Assembly: GCF_040802235.1 (NCBI RefSeq)
Contig: NC_133172.1
Location: 62,379,613-62,443,612, forward strand
Direction of reading: 5' to 3'
DNA from: Manis javanica
Lineage: Eukaryota > Chordata > Mammalia > Pholidota > Manidae
DNA: 64,000 bases
Position numbers and translations under genes: made by a program. The notes below the pieces were generated by a model. It had not been told where the DNA came from. It worked only from the letters and a program-made list of their open reading frames with translations, and made no database searches. Below are positions 43,521-55,094 of this stretch, in pieces. Positions within the stretch are counted from its first letter, which is position 1; the number at the start of each line of letters is the position of its first letter.

Positions 43521-44109
43521 ACACTGGCCCCCTAGAGTTGGAGGAATGGATCTGGCGGCGCTGTGGCAGAACCCGGGGTCCAGAAGATCACCAGAGAGCT
43601 GCAGGGGCCCCCCACCACTGCAAGTACAGGCCTGGGGAGCCCAGGTCCCCTGCCTCACCCCTTAGGTACACAGCACACACACACCCTCCCTGTCACCCTA
43701 TCTCCAGCTCAGATGGACACTGGGTCCCCTCTGGGTGCTCTGACACCTTAGAAGGGCCTCTGCACCCTTTGTTCTCTGTCCGGCCCGTCCCCACTTGAGA
43801 GGACAAGCGGGTGAAGCAGCCGCAGGTGAGCACGTCCTTGTCTGTGAACCTGGACACTCCTGGCTCCCAGGCACGCCTGGGGTCTGGGCTCCAGGCACCC
43901 ACCTGCTGCTGAGAACCACGCTCAGGGTGCCCGTGTTGGTGGACGTGGAAGGGCAAGGCTGGCCACAGTGAAGGGAGTGGGCTCCACTCTCAAGACTGAT
44001 TCTATGAAGCCCGGCTGTGGGACCCCACCCCGTGACATCACAGCCAGCCTTTATGCAAAAAGAGTAAACGGGGTGGGGGGGGAGGGGGCTCGATTCAGTC
44101 CTGGACATG
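43521..44109. other. Unique GC-rich non-coding sequence
   Basis: A donor-like GCAGGTGAGC at 43821-43830 has no convincing upstream acceptor. No gene. Confidence 0.4.
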
Positions 44110-45760
44110 CACATACACAATTTGGGATTTTCTAAATGGCAGCACCTGTTAATTGTCTGGTTAGGTTTGACCTATTAAACATTTACCGCCCATTTCCTGT
44201 ACACGTCTGGTGAGGCCGGCAGGAAATTTAGAACAAATTAAACAGCAGCTGCGATCCCTCATGCTTTAATGGTCGCTCCACCATTCTAGGCGGTATTGTG
44301 AAATATTAGGGGCAGATCTATTAGGGACAGGCGGGCTTCATCAAGGAAGCCTCCACCTCCCCAGCCTCCTGCCGCCCAGGCCCCATAAAGTTAAATTAGC
44401 CAGCGCGCATCCCCTCCCCACCGCCGTGTATTTCAGGGGAGGCCTGTTCATCTCCACGCCCCACTCACCCTCCTCTCCAGCCCCCCACCCCCTCCCAACC
44501 GTTCCCACACGATTTCACATGTGGTCCGAGAGGGGCACTTCCTGCCGTTATAAAAAGCAAAGCCAAGGCCCCAGCGAAAACAGGCTGTGCGCAGAACACC
44601 CAAGTTGACAGTGTGAGAGAAGCCCTAATCCATTCCATATGACCAGCAGCAGCGGCCTCGGGGGCCGGCCGAGCCCCGAGCAGGGCGCACCGCTGTCCCT
44701 CCCCCGGCCCCGGCCCCCTCTTCAAGTGGACCCTTCAAAACAGGAGGAGAGAAATGGGCTCCGGAGCGTGCCCCTAACTTTAAACGGATTATGTGTGGGT
44801 TTAATAGCCTACTATGCATTGTTCTGTCTTCGCTTTGAAAATAAACTCTAGGAAGCATTAATGCAAATACAATATAAACACGCTCGTTCCTAAGTTCTCG
44901 CGTCTCCCTGGTGTGTTTCGGCCTGCTCCTTAATATTACGGCTGAGCCTGATGTAAGAACCAGATGGGTCCTGAAATGGGAAGCTTTGCGATTCTCACCA
45001 CGTAAACAGACAGCTGTCCAGATGATCTGACGGGTGAAAGCGCCCCAAGGACGCGCCTTTAGGAAGGGCTTCCACTGTCCTTCTTGGGACAGTAAAACGG
45101 ACGAGGTCCAAGTCCTTTCTGCATGCTCTGCCAAAGAATGACAAACATGGATGGCCTCGGTCATGCAGGAGGTGTAATTAGAGGTTCAGACTTTAAGAGT
45201 TAATTGAAAGAACAGATTTCCATGGCCACCATCCCTCAGTCATATTTTTCTGGATCTGTTAGCCTACGCTTAATGCCGGATGACGGACAAATGCACTGCA
45301 CTCATTCGGCCCCTGCCGCCAGCCGGCAAGGGGCACAACCCCTTCCCACGGCGGCTCACCAAGGATGCCGAGCCTGAACATGCTTATCAGGGGCCACATC
45401 CAAAATAGAGCCTCCCCACTTCCTGCTTCCTACCTCCAGCTTCCCGTCCCATAAACCATTCTCCTTGAGAGGTGCTAAAAATGGAAAGCACAGGATGAAA
45501 GAGTTACTCGAAAGATTTATGCCAGCCCATAAAAGTCTCCTCAGCGTCCCATAGACTAAATTGTCCGCTCTGCTTTAGCTGAACCTCTGGGTAGTCAGTC
45601 TGAATTTTATCTGTAACTCCATTAAAACCTACCAGGCTAACCGTTCGTGGTTTGGTCGGTCTGGAAGACTTGACAAATTAGTATAGTAAATTCTAGGTGT
45701 CTTAAGTACTAAATTAGGTCATTTGTTTAATGAGCCGATCCACTGCCCAGAGTTTGACCC
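44110..45760. promoter_or_regulatory. Candidate regulatory cluster of conserved-type non-coding DNA
   Basis: About 1.65 kb with no recognised transposon, unlike its flanks, and alternating GC-rich and AT-rich islands. 44135-44310 has TTAATTGTC, CTATTAAACATTTACC and CAAATTAAACAGCAG. 44770-44885 has AAACGGATTATG, the palindrome GCATTAATGC at 44855-44864 overlapping a perfect octamer ATGCAAAT at 44861-44868, and a FOX-like TATAAACA at 44873-44880. 45560-45735 is again rich in TTTAAT, AAATTAG and ATTAAAACC. The many homeodomain, POU and FOX cores suggest developmental enhancers. Conservation was not tested. Confidence 0.45.
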
Positions 45761-45924
45761 CAGCCCGCTGGGGTGAGTTCACATGGAGTTTCAAGGCAGA
45801 GTCTTTGGCCCCTCGTTTGTCTTATGTTCCAGAGAAATGGCTCCGGAGTTTGGGCTAGACACAGAATTTCAACCCCAGCACCAGCTGGCTGGTGGTCTTC
45901 CAGAGTAAGTTCCTCCCCATCCTC

Positions 45925-46125
45925 TTCCTCCAGGATTGTGGCTATTACTGCCATCACCACCGTCACCCGACCCCCTTACCGAGCACTTCCTAAGTGTCCC
46001 CAAGCCATGTGCTCAGCTTATCCGCTGCCTTACCGCAGCTGACCCTCACGAGGACCCGATGGGGTAGTGCCATCATATCAGCCCCAATTTCCAGATGAGA
46101 AAACAAATCTTAGAAGGGCTAGTTT
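45925..46125 (-). mobile_element. MIR SINE, long copy with trinucleotide lead-in
   Basis: GGCTATTACTGCCATCACCACCGTCACC leads into GAGCACTTCCTAAGTGTCCC, TCACGAGGACCCGATGGGGTAG and CCCCAATTTCCAGATGAGAAAAC, the MIR 3' half and core in reverse. As at 17503 and 32641, the 3' end of the element is joined to ACC/ATC-type triplets. Confidence 0.75.
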
Positions 46126-46144
46126 TCCCAGGTACATTCGGTCA

Positions 46145-46245
46145 CTGACACACACTCATTTGTTCATGAACTCTTTCCCCAAATACTTATTAAGTGTCCA
46201 CGAGGGGCCAGGCACTGCAGATCCGGAGCCAATCGAACCACAGTA
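46145..46245 (-). mobile_element. L2 LINE 3' end fragment
   Basis: CTCATTTGTTCATGAACTCTTTCCCC, then AAATACTTATTAAGTGTCCACGAGGGGCCAGGCACTGCAG, is the reverse of the L2 terminal 'ccaggcactg...gcacctactatgtg...attcattcaac'. Confidence 0.8.
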
Positions 46246-47760
46246 TTGGCTTTCCAGGGTTTTGCCACGCAGTTGAAAAGAGTTTTGCGTATTAATAAAT
46301 GCAACGTGATTCTATAGTTCCCATAATTCAGGCAGACCAGGTTACAAAGGAAAGAGTAACCCGGCTTGTCTCTGACACTTTCCCCGAATGATGTGTATGA
46401 ATTCCAGCCTTTTCAATGATAGCCATTCACTGACATGACATCCATTTACAGGTTCATGTGTTCGAACTTAGGACCAGATGACAACCAGAAACACTGACTG
46501 GCTCCTTCCATGATACGTAGCACAAAGGGACGGACGTTTGTGATCATGACTCAGAGGAATGACCCAATCCCCCTCCTGCACTGAGAGCTGGCCGCCTCTC
46601 CTTTCTGGGGGGAAAGGCTGGGTGACTGAGATATGACACCCAGAGTTCCTCGAGGTCATGGGCTGTGTCATTGTCATCCATGCCCCGTTACCACAGGGCA
46701 TGGAACATAATAGCTTCTCACTGCATGTTTCTTGACTTGGTAAGCTTCGATTTCACTGACTGGAAATGAATCACCCCTATGGGTTCCATGTGGTGACTTT
46801 ACCAGCCAGAGCATTCAGTTCAGCGGAGTGATTTTTTTCCAGCCCAAGTGGGATGACATGAGCTTGGCGTAGACTCTGCAGTAATGACCATCTTAACTAA
46901 AGAATTGATCTGAAGTTTAGATATGCTCAGAACCTTAATTCAGTGAGAAGAAGAAAAAAAGATAAAGGCAATCTTCTCTTATTACCTTACCCAATACGCC
47001 CCACACTTGACAGTTTTTAATTTCTTGTCTGCCTTGCTCTGAACAGTTAGGGAATGATCTTTTCAAGGCTGACAAAACCGATCCACAATCCCCAACCCTT
47101 CTAGGGGTCATGTTCTGTTTTAGCATATTTTACAAAGGACTCCTGAGATAGCCCACTGGGAAGAGTGACTTCCGGGAGGCGGGGTGCTCAGCCCCCCTCC
47201 ACATGCTCTGGCTGCTCACCTGCACTGGGAATGTCAAAGTGACAGCGTCCCGTGGCTGCCTTCACAGACTGCCCCGCACGCCAGGTGCAAGCTCACCTTT
47301 CTGCCCTCTGTCTAAATATACACCAGCAGGGTCAGAGACCACGGGGACATCTAAATGTCCAGGGAAAAGGTGACCTGTGGAGCGACTGCCTCATGATCTC
47401 AGACCATGGATGGTAACAATGCCAACAAAATTTTAGATTAAGATTCTTATATTTAGTGCAAGTATATAAAACTTCAAATCAGACACACATGGAGGGAGAG
47501 AGACAGAGAGAGATTCATGTACATGCACACAATGATGTGGACCTTGGAAATAACACACAAAGGCAGAGATTCCCTCGTGAACCAACGTGGGTCTGAAGAG
47601 GCTCTAAAATGGTCCAACTTAGGCTTCAGTGTCACCTTCCTGCCCCACCCCATCTCTACTGATTCAGCCCTTTTTTGAACCCCCTGGAGTACACCAATCA
47701 CCTCAGCCAGTTTATACATCAGTTGAGAGAAATGTCCATGCTTTTTCCTTTATTTTAATG
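46246..47760. other. Unique non-coding sequence of mixed composition
   Basis: GGCATGGAACATAATAGCTTCTCACTGC at about 46698 is L2-tail-like. An A-rich AAGAAGAAAAAAAG run at 46949-46962 and a GA-rich microsatellite at 47493-47512 are the only simple repeats. No gene. Confidence 0.4.
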
Positions 47761-47761
47761 G

Positions 47762-48310
47762 AAGCATTATAAATACACAGTAAAGTGTACAGTTGTTAAG
47801 TGTACAGCCTAATGAAATTTTATGTTAAGTAGACCCCAGCATAGTCAGCACCCATGTCCAGAGAGAGGTTACAGCCAGCACCCCAGGTTCTCTGTGCATC
47901 TCCACAGTGGTCGCCACTCCCCTGACCTCTATCACCCTAGACAAGCACTGCCTGCTCCGGGATGTCACTTGAGTGGAACCCACACTGTGGACCCTTGTAA
48001 AATCACTCTCCACGCTCATCACTGGCCTGTGGATTCATTTCAGGAGTGAGCAGTGGGCTTCTGCTCTTTTTTATTGCTGGGACTCCAGTCCATGGTACGA
48101 GTCTACGTCAACGCACTTGTTCATGCTGTAGCTCATGCACAGCTGGTGCATTATGGTGTGGGGCCATTATGCATAAAGCTGCTATGGCCCTTCTTCTCCC
48201 ACATGAGGCGTGTGGACTCACTTCTGGTGGGTATATATGCTGGGGCACAGGAGAGGTAGGTGTTTTCCACTGTTTGCCAGAGTGTGTAAGGGATGACTTG
48301 CTTAGAAGAG
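47762..48310 (-). mobile_element. L1 (L1M-type) 3' region fragment
   Basis: AAGTGTACAGTTGTTAAGTGTACAGCCTAATGAAATTTTATG, TGGTCGCCACTCCCCTGACC, TCTATCACCCTAGACAAGC, CTTTTTTATTGCTGGGAC, GGCCATTATGCATAAAGCTGCTATGG and GTTTTCCACTGTTTGCCAGAG follow reverse-complement L1 across its 3' untranslated region into the end of ORF2. Frames are broken. Confidence 0.9.
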
Positions 48311-48489
48311 CTCAGCAGCAGCTGGTTTTAATACTTTAACTCCATGTGTTTAAAGCCAGTGTCTCTCTTTTCAAAGGCAGTGCCTGTTTGTCAACATTTG
48401 CCAAGCATCCCAGTGACTTCCATGGCAAGACCTCCCTCCTGCCAGCCGTCCCCTCAACACCAGCCTGGCCGTGTGCCTTCCCTCAAGGC

Positions 48490-48672
48490 TGTGTGACATT
48501 TCCTGATCAGATGCTCCATTTCTCTGAGCCCTTCCTCTGTCAAATGGCAGCAGCAGCCATGTTTTCCACCTTAGGAGGTTGTTTTGAGGATAAAATGAGG
48601 GAATGTCTGTCAAGCGCCTGTTGCACAGTCAACACCCGACACAAGGTTGCCGTGACTATCACCGCTGACGCA
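48490..48672 (+). mobile_element. MIR SINE, 3' half
   Basis: CCATTTCTCTGAGCCCTTCCTCTGTCAAATGG, GGAGGTTGTTTTGAGGATAAAATGAGGGAATG, CAAGCGCCTGTTGCACAG and CAACACCCGACACAAGG form the MIR core and 3' half on the plus strand. Confidence 0.85.
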
Positions 48673-49196
48673 GGAGGCCAGCACAGATGCTTGTGGGCCC
48701 ATTTCGTCACCCCCCAGGGTAGGTGGGCATTCCTTAAATGTTTCTTCCCCGCCAGAGTGCCTGGTGGTGGGCTTCATGGAGAGTCACTCACGGGGTGAGC
48801 ATCTTGCTCCTCTGCCCCCAGAGGAGCATCTCCGAGGACAGTCACTTCTCCCTGAGTGTCGGCGGTCCTTGCAGAGCCCAGGAGGAGGGCTGCAGACGCC
48901 ACGTGAAGGTGCCCCGTGCAGGCACTGTCCACTGCAGGCCTTCTCCTGACTCGAGGCTGAGTCAAATGCTCCATATTAGGATGTTTCCCTTCTGGCCCCT
49001 CATTCTGCTTTTTGGTTGCGGTGGGGGAAGCCCCCTCTCCATCACCTCTTCCCTCGCCTCTGAACAAAAACACCATTCTCCACGCTGAACTTTGCCCTGA
49101 TGCAGGGGAGTCTGGCTTCCTCTGCCCGCAGCCTGGCAGGCTTCGATTAGGCCCGGGAAACACCACAGGAAATGAGTCAAGGAAAGGAAGGCTATG
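48673..49196. other. Unique GC-rich non-coding sequence
   Basis: No repeat or gene was recognised. The right edge (AAGGAAAGGAAGGCTATGA) is the left flank of the poly(T) tract that follows and a possible target-duplication arm. Confidence 0.4.
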
Positions 49197-49197
49197 A

Positions 49198-49580
49198 TTT
49201 TTTTTTTTTTTGCAAATACCAGATTTATTATTATTATTTTTTTAATGACAGTGTCCCAGCCATGCCAGGTTGAGGAGGAATGTGAAAAATGTGCAACTCA
49301 AAACGTTTCTGGAGCATCTAGGTCCTCCAATTGTTTCTAATAAAAGCCCATGGGGAGCTCTTGGTCACCCCGCGGGGAGGTAAGGTGCATCTGCTCTGTG
49401 GACGCGGCCCCCCAGGATTCCATCTGAGGTCTGGGCAGGAAATCGTCAGGTTCAGGCGGCTGTGGCCAGCCCATCCTGGGGTTCCTTAAACCTCCACCTC
49501 CTGACCCAGCCTCAGATGGTGTCCATGCTGCTGCCTGCTCCAGGGTCACAGAGTTGGAATCTACGGCATGGAGCCTTCTC
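49198..49580 (-). pseudogene. Probable processed retrocopy tail (unidentified mRNA)
   Basis: Read on the minus strand, the sequence ends with AATAAA (complement of TTTATT at 49224-49229), about a dozen bases, then a 14-base poly(A) (T run at 49198-49211). This is the layout of a reverse-transcribed polyadenylated mRNA. Upstream on the same strand is an open frame that stops at 49337 (local residues PEPDDFLPRPQ...DQELPMGFY), followed by roughly 125 bases of 3' untranslated-like sequence. The source gene was not recognised. The frame runs on into an L1 relic beyond 49590, so the true left end of the insertion is unclear. The T run is the longest homopolymer in the window, so this may be its youngest retroinsertion. 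Confidence 0.4.
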
Positions 49581-49589
49581 TCCAGTGAC

Positions 49590-49945
49590 GTGCAGTGAAG
49601 GCTCCTCCACGTCTCTTCATGGCTTGACAGCTCATTTCCTTTTACTGCTGAATAATATTCATTGTGTGGATGGCCCACAACTTGTCCACCACCTACTGAA
49701 GGACATTTCAGTTGCTTCCAAGTTTTGCCAATGACTAAAACTGCTATAAATATTCCTGTGCAGATTTCTGTGTGGACGTGGTTTTCAACTCCTCTGGGTA
49801 AACGCCCAGGAGTGTGGTAGCCAGACAGAATGGTGCGGGTATATTTAGCTCTGTAAGAATCACCCTGTGTCTCACGGAGTGGCTTGCACTGCACACTATT
49901 AATACCTCCCTCGATGAAGTACTCACAGTAGGCTGTGTGCAAGCA
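49590..49945 (-). mobile_element. L1 ORF2 C-terminal fragment
   Basis: On the minus strand the frame has KTWKQLKCPS, then NEYYSAVKGNE and a following ETWRSLH, which is the well-known L1 ORF2p C-terminal order ('KTWKQPKCPS...EYYSAIKKNE...ATWMDLE'). The matching DNA includes TTTTACTGCTGAATAATATTC and AACTGCTATAAATATTCCTG. The fragment is truncated on both sides, and the frame then enters the unrelated retrocopy-like sequence on its 3' side. Not functional. Confidence 0.92.
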
Positions 49946-50555
49946 GCGCCCCGTGCAGGTGAGCTGCGATCATTCCTGCCACGCCACAGACACCCTCCAC
50001 GTGAGCTCCCCTGCACACGACTCCTGTCCTGGGGGCATGTGGGGTGTGAGGCCAGCCCCAGCCCGGACCCCTGCTCTGCCCCCAGCTATGGGGCCCACGG
50101 GGAGCAGGCAGGCAGAGCCGACGCCTCTCCAGCAGTCACCCCAGCACACCCTCGCTCAGTCTTAGCCCAGGTCACGGCCGTGCAGTCATCCAAACTCCTG
50201 CAGGCGGCCGTGTCCTGCCGGGCTCCCCGTGGGGAGCTGGAGGGGGCACTGAGGATGAAATCATGCTGATCTAGCCTGTGCGAATGTTTCTTATTTCTCA
50301 TTTGCAAATAAAAATACTTGGGCCTTCCAAGGCCAACAAACAGTGCCGCCTCCCTGGCTGCTCGGTCAGGCTCGGCCCTCCCCACCCCCCGCATGCCGTA
50401 GCTGTGGTACAAGCTAGTGGCCGGGGCCTGGGACACAGGAGCACCTGCAAACCTGGACGGGCAGGTCCAGGGAAGGCCCATACCTGCCCTGGGGCCTCCC
50501 GGTGGGGCTGGGAGTGGCCGGAGACCTGGGAAGAGCCACCTCCTCAACAGGGCAG
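49946..50555. other. Unique GC-rich non-coding sequence
   Basis: No confirmed feature. Confidence 0.4.
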
Positions 50556-50772
50556 ACACGTAGGAGCCCTCACTAGGAGCCTGACATGCACCTTCCTCAG
50601 CATGTCACGGCCAGGGCTCCGGCCGCCTAGCTGCCCTGGGGCTCGGGTACTGTCAGCGTCGCCCGTTTACACACGTGGAATCAGAGTGCCAAGGGTTGCA
50701 AGACCTGCCTGAGACCGCTCGGCTGCTGAGAGCCGAAGCGGGGATCCAGAGCCAGGTCCCTTGTCTCTAGGG
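50556..50772 (-). mobile_element. MIR SINE, diverged
   Basis: CGCCCGTTTACACACGTGGAATCAGAG, then GTTGCAAGACCTGCCTGAGACCGCTCGGCTGCTGAGAGCCG and GGGATCCAGAGCCAGG, keeps MIR order in reverse but with many CpG-rich changes. Confidence 0.6.
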
Positions 50773-51495
50773 CTCACAACACACTGGAGCCCATGAGCAG
50801 CCACTGACTGCCTGCTACACTCTACATTCATTTATACATCAACCCTCGTTGGAGACTTAAATTCCGGTGAGCAGATGTCATTAACCCAACATACAACACG
50901 GCAGCAAGGCCAGGGCCCGAGGGTACCATCCAGCTGTTAGCAGGCCTGAGCTATTTCCACTTGGGAACATGAGTTTGGCATCAGCGGTGTTCCCGCCCCA
51001 GCCCTGCCCCGACCGTCTTCATTACGCGGGCGAGTTAGTGGCTTAACTGCTGCATCAGCCAGACTGAAATCACAAAGTGCCTTCTTTGCAAGCCTTCTGG
51101 AAACAGCCGGGCTAGGGCCCAGATGTAGGGGGCCACCCAGAACGACGGCCACTGTCATTCCTGCTCCCTGTCCTCCCATTCTGACTGCAGTGGACGCACA
51201 CTGGCCAGGACCCTTCCCAGTGGGAAGCAAAGTTCAGGGGAGCCTCCCTTCGTCCCCACCCATGAGTTTCAATCTCCTCTTCAGGACCCCAAACATCTCT
51301 TGGCTTTCCAGCCCCAGAGTCAGGTCCGCACTGAGAGTGGGGAGCTCACAAAGTCAGCACGGGCAAGCGGGTCACTTAGTGCCACAGAGCCCCGCCGGGC
51401 TCCTCGCCCAGGACGGACGCCCGCAGGGGTGTGCTGGACTGGACCAGGCAGAACCCACAGCCCGCCCGACAGCTCCGAGCTTCCTGGTGGGCCCC
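50773..51495. other. Unique non-coding sequence
   Basis: Nothing recognised. Confidence 0.4.
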
Positions 51496-51499
51496 CCTG

Positions 51500-51900
51500 A
51501 ACAAAAACACAGTTTAACTTCCTAATTAGACCGTGAAAAGCGTTGGCCCAGTGTCCTGGTCACGGCCTGGAGCCCTCCGCACCTCACTGTAATGGCAATT
51601 TGCTGGCCGCCTCCAGGAGGCACTGACCTCCTTTTTTAAGAGGCTCCAAATGGTCCCCGAATCGCATCTTTCTTCCCTGAGACGCAGGCAATTTGGGTGT
51701 CATGGGGGCCTTTGTAGAGATGTCAATGGATTATTTCATGAGAAGAAAACCCCCTCTTTACACCCTGACGTGGCTTCTGCGATGGAGATGAAAGCTGGGG
51801 AGGCAGGTTGGAAAACAGATAATTCATGGCACTGTCAGAGTGTGATTTGAATTTCATTCACACCAAGCAGAGCCCGGGGAGGGGGGCATGGAGCCCGGGG
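51500..51900. other. Possible conserved non-coding element
   Basis: Unique sequence with an AT-rich core at 51690-51860 (TGTCAATGGATTATTTCATG, GATAATTCATGGCAC and GTGATTTGAATTTCATTCAC). Homeodomain-like ATTA/GATAAT cores and absence of repeats are the basis. Confidence 0.3.
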
Positions 51901-54039
51901 GTTGAGCTCCAGGGGAAAGCGGGCTGAGCTCTCAAGTGCTGAAGTGATAATCCAGCCCTCGGGGCCGGGCAGCGCCGGACACTTGGCCCTCACTGCCAGA
52001 ACACCACAAGCGCAGAGCAGATGGAGTGGTGTCGGCAGTCGTAAAACATCCCCACCCCACCGGGGACAAGCAGGTTAACAGAAGGGATCGGCGCCATGCA
52101 TGTCATAAAAACCCTGCAGGCCTGTCATGTTCCGATAAATCTCGATTTTGTAACGGAATAGTGCTGTGGTTCCCAGCCTTGGGTTTCACAGGTGAGCTGT
52201 GGGCTGATGGATGGTTCGGGACGGGGGAGGGCGGAGGAAACCTTACCCGCCAACCCCCACCCCCCCTTTGGCTCTTCAGCGCCAGGCAGGAAATACAGCC
52301 TGCAAGAGGATATACGAGGCATCTGCGGCGGCTCCTGGACCCACGCTGGAACGCTGGGAAAAACCAGGCTCCGTCCCGTCTCTTGGCGCTCACAGACAGA
52401 GACTCAGCTGTAGGGGCCGAATAGATGCCCGCTGGCGGCTGCCCTGCTCCAGTTAGCCTCGGGGCCTAGCCGCTGGTTCAGCAGAGGGTCCCTGCCCACC
52501 GCCCCGCTCGCCCCGCCCTGCAGCCTGCCTTGGCGCCCAAGGAAGGCACACCTTCTTGGAGCCCATCTGCCCAGAGGAGGCACCTTTGAGTGATCTGTGT
52601 GCCCAGAGGGGCTGCCATTTCGTGTCCCACAAAGGCGCCACCTTGCTGGCAGGAACCTTGTTAAATGTCCACTCTGAACGCTTTCAAGTAAAGCCTGAGA
52701 CTCGTGAGCTCCCAGGCCCTCTGATGCCAGTGGCGACATGAGTGGGTGCTGCAGGCCCGGTGGGAGAAGATGCTAGTGAGTGACCTTGGCCTCCAGCGAG
52801 AGGGAACGGGGGTGCCAGGGGGCCGTGCCCACACACCATGTGCTCCCGTGGCTGCCAGGAGGGCCATGGGGCCATGTGGTCAGATCTTCTGACATGAGAA
52901 GACAGGATCTGGACCTTAAGGTGAATTCTCCTGATGAGCAGAGGTTGAGAAGTCATTTGAACATGAAATACAGGGCTGGCCGACATGACTCGGGAAGAGA
53001 GAGCAGGTACCCTGCCCGGACAGCCCCCAGCACAGCACATTCCTGTCCCTGTCCAGCCACCCCTGGCAAGGGGCCCACGTGGCAAGCTGCACTTCCCACT
53101 CAAGCACAGAGTTTGGAGTGTGAGGGAGTGAAAGTGACCCGACAGGGGGTCGCCTGGAACATCCCCCTGGCCTACAGAAGTAAAGGTTGATGATTTCTGA
53201 GCCTCCACATTTTCTCAGTGGTGAGACGTCTTGTTGGCTCAGAGCCGCGGCTCAGAGCCTGCTGGGTGGAGCCGACCAGCCAGGTCCCGCCAAGGGGCAG
53301 CCCGAGGACAGGTCCCCTGCCCCAGCCTGGTGGTGGGCACCTGTAATGTGCGCTCTGGTTTCTGCTCAGACAAGATGCTGGAGCACCTGTTCCTGCCCCG
53401 GAGTGTCACCAGTGCCACCATGATGGCTGCGGCCAGGCCAGCCTCTCCACCTAGGTCACCTGCCTGGGAGCTGGGCACATGGAGAAAAGCCATTTCCGAT
53501 ACAGTCAGGCTGGTGGCTCCGGCAGGCCCCACCCCTCCGAGCACGCATGTCCTCAGGCTCCCAGGTCCTGCCCCCTGCCAGCCTGCCCTGCTCCCCGCCT
53601 CCCCCTGTCCTCCCAGCCCCACACTGGTCCCTGCAGGCTTCCTGCAGAGTCCTTGCCAGCTCACAAAGGGGCCCTGGTCCTCAGGCCACCAGATCCTTCC
53701 TCTCCTGACGCCTCTCCAGGCCCCAACAACTCCTCATGCCTCCTGCTTCAATTCAGCCACATCGCAGGCCTCGTGGCCCCCTTTGTCACTGCCCACTGCA
53801 CGGGTCCTGAGCCCTGAGCCCCATCCACCCCTCTTCCCCACCACTGGGCCTTACGCGCCCCAGGGCTGCAGCCCCCTGGCAATCCCAGGGGAATGCCAGC
53901 AAGCAGAGCCCCAGGGCTGAGACACACACTGCCCCTGCCCTGGGCTCACTGGCACAGCGGGCAAGGGGCACCCGAGGCATGCCAGAGTGGTGGCTCACCA
54001 CCAGCACCCAGGACACCTGAGGGGCCGACGGCTGGCTGC
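51901..54039. other. Unique GC-rich non-coding sequence
   Basis: Frames up to 229 codons (53231-53920) are Pro/Ser/Ala-rich, overlap frames on the other strand, and show no domain. No repeat was recognised. GTGCCAGGGGGCCGTG at about 52811 resembles a partial CTCF core. Confidence 0.45.
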
Positions 54040-54260
54040 CAACTGCAGTGCACCACTGAGACAGGCAGCAGAGTGCAGGGCTTTAGGGATGGGGGCACTG
54101 CGGTGATGGCTGAAGGGCTGGGGGGATTCTGGGGCCATGAAAATGTTCCAGAATTTAGTGAGGTGATAGTTGCACGTATCTGTAAATATTCTGAGAACCA
54201 CTGAGTGACTCACGCTAAATGGGTGAACTGTCTGGCATTTGAGTAGAAAAAGGCTTGAAG
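54040..54260 (+). mobile_element. L1 3' UTR terminal fragment
   Basis: GCAGAGTGCAGGGCTTTAGGG, GGTGATGGCTGAAGGGCTGG, AATGTTCCAGAATTTAGTGAGGTGATAGTTGCAC, TCTGTAAATATTCTGAGAACCACTGAG and GCTAAATGGGTGAACTGTCTGGCATTTGAGTAG are the plus-strand L1M 3' end in unbroken order. The terminal A-tail has decayed to AAAAAGG. Confidence 0.92.
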
Positions 54261-54309
54261 ATGGGGTCCCACGTGTTGCCATGGATGGCAGTGAGGAGCT
54301 GCCTGGAAC

Positions 54310-54452
54310 TGGCCAGTGGTTAAAGCCCTAACTGTGCCACTCACTAACGTGGATCCTTGTCCGTCCAGCTCTGGGGTCACCGTTTCCTCATGTAGGAAAG
54401 GTGATGAGCTGGGTGTCCCTCAAGGGACCTGGAGACACATACAAATAGGGTA
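54310..54452 (+). mobile_element. MIR SINE fragment
   Basis: GGCCAGTGGTTAAAGCCCTA, ACTGTGCCACTCACTAACGTGGATCC and GGTCACCGTTTCCTCATGTAGG match the MIR head ('gtggttaagagc') and core on the plus strand, with a deletion. Confidence 0.7.
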
Positions 54453-55094
54453 ATGAGAGCAATCTCCTGGCGCAGCCCCGGCCCACCGTAAATTCCTACA
54501 AAATCATGAGAAAACCATCAGGAAGAAAGGGATTCCCCTGGTCTCCAGCATGAGGTTGGACCAAACAGCCCAGCTACCCGGGCAGCTGCCTCTGCTCGGT
54601 GCCGAGGCACCCCCAGCACAGGGCTTCCCACCCGGAGGCGCCTGGGCGAGCAGCGGGTGCAGCCCCTCCCTCCTTGGGGGCAGCTCCCAGGTCTCTTGCA
54701 GAGAAGAGCGCCAACCTGTTCCTCACAGGATCTCTGGCTCGCAGGCTGCAGCTCCTGGCTGTCAGGAGAACCGGGCGCTGGGGGAAGATTAATGAGACAG
54801 AGGGAGATGTGATAATGCGTGGCCAGCCCGCCAAGCAGCATAAATCTCTGGAGATTGCAGAGAGGATGGCTCCCTCTCTCCCCAGGCCTTGAGAAAGGGC
54901 ACCCGCCTGGGTGAGTGCAGTCTGAGAGACCAGCACGCCCAGCATCAGAGCTTACCTGCTCGGCAGGGGACTGGGGCGTGACTGTGCAGGAGCCAGTGGC
55001 TGAGGAAAGCCACCATCCCAGGGGCCTGAAAGGAATGTAAAAGCAGCCTGCACTAGTGACACACTGGAAAAGGGGTCTGGCTGCCGGCAGGATG
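54453..55094. other. Unique non-coding sequence
   Basis: A minus-strand frame of 207 codons (54518-55141) covers this and part of a MIR; no domain. Confidence 0.45.

Noticed and set aside
49337-49942. 201-codon minus-strand frame as an active L1 protein
   Set aside because: Only a short central part matches L1 ORF2p C-terminus; the rest is unrelated sequence, so it is a relic joined to another insertion.
53231-53920. 229-codon plus-strand frame
   Set aside because: Pro/Ser/Ala-rich low-complexity translation with no family resemblance and overlapping frames on both strands.
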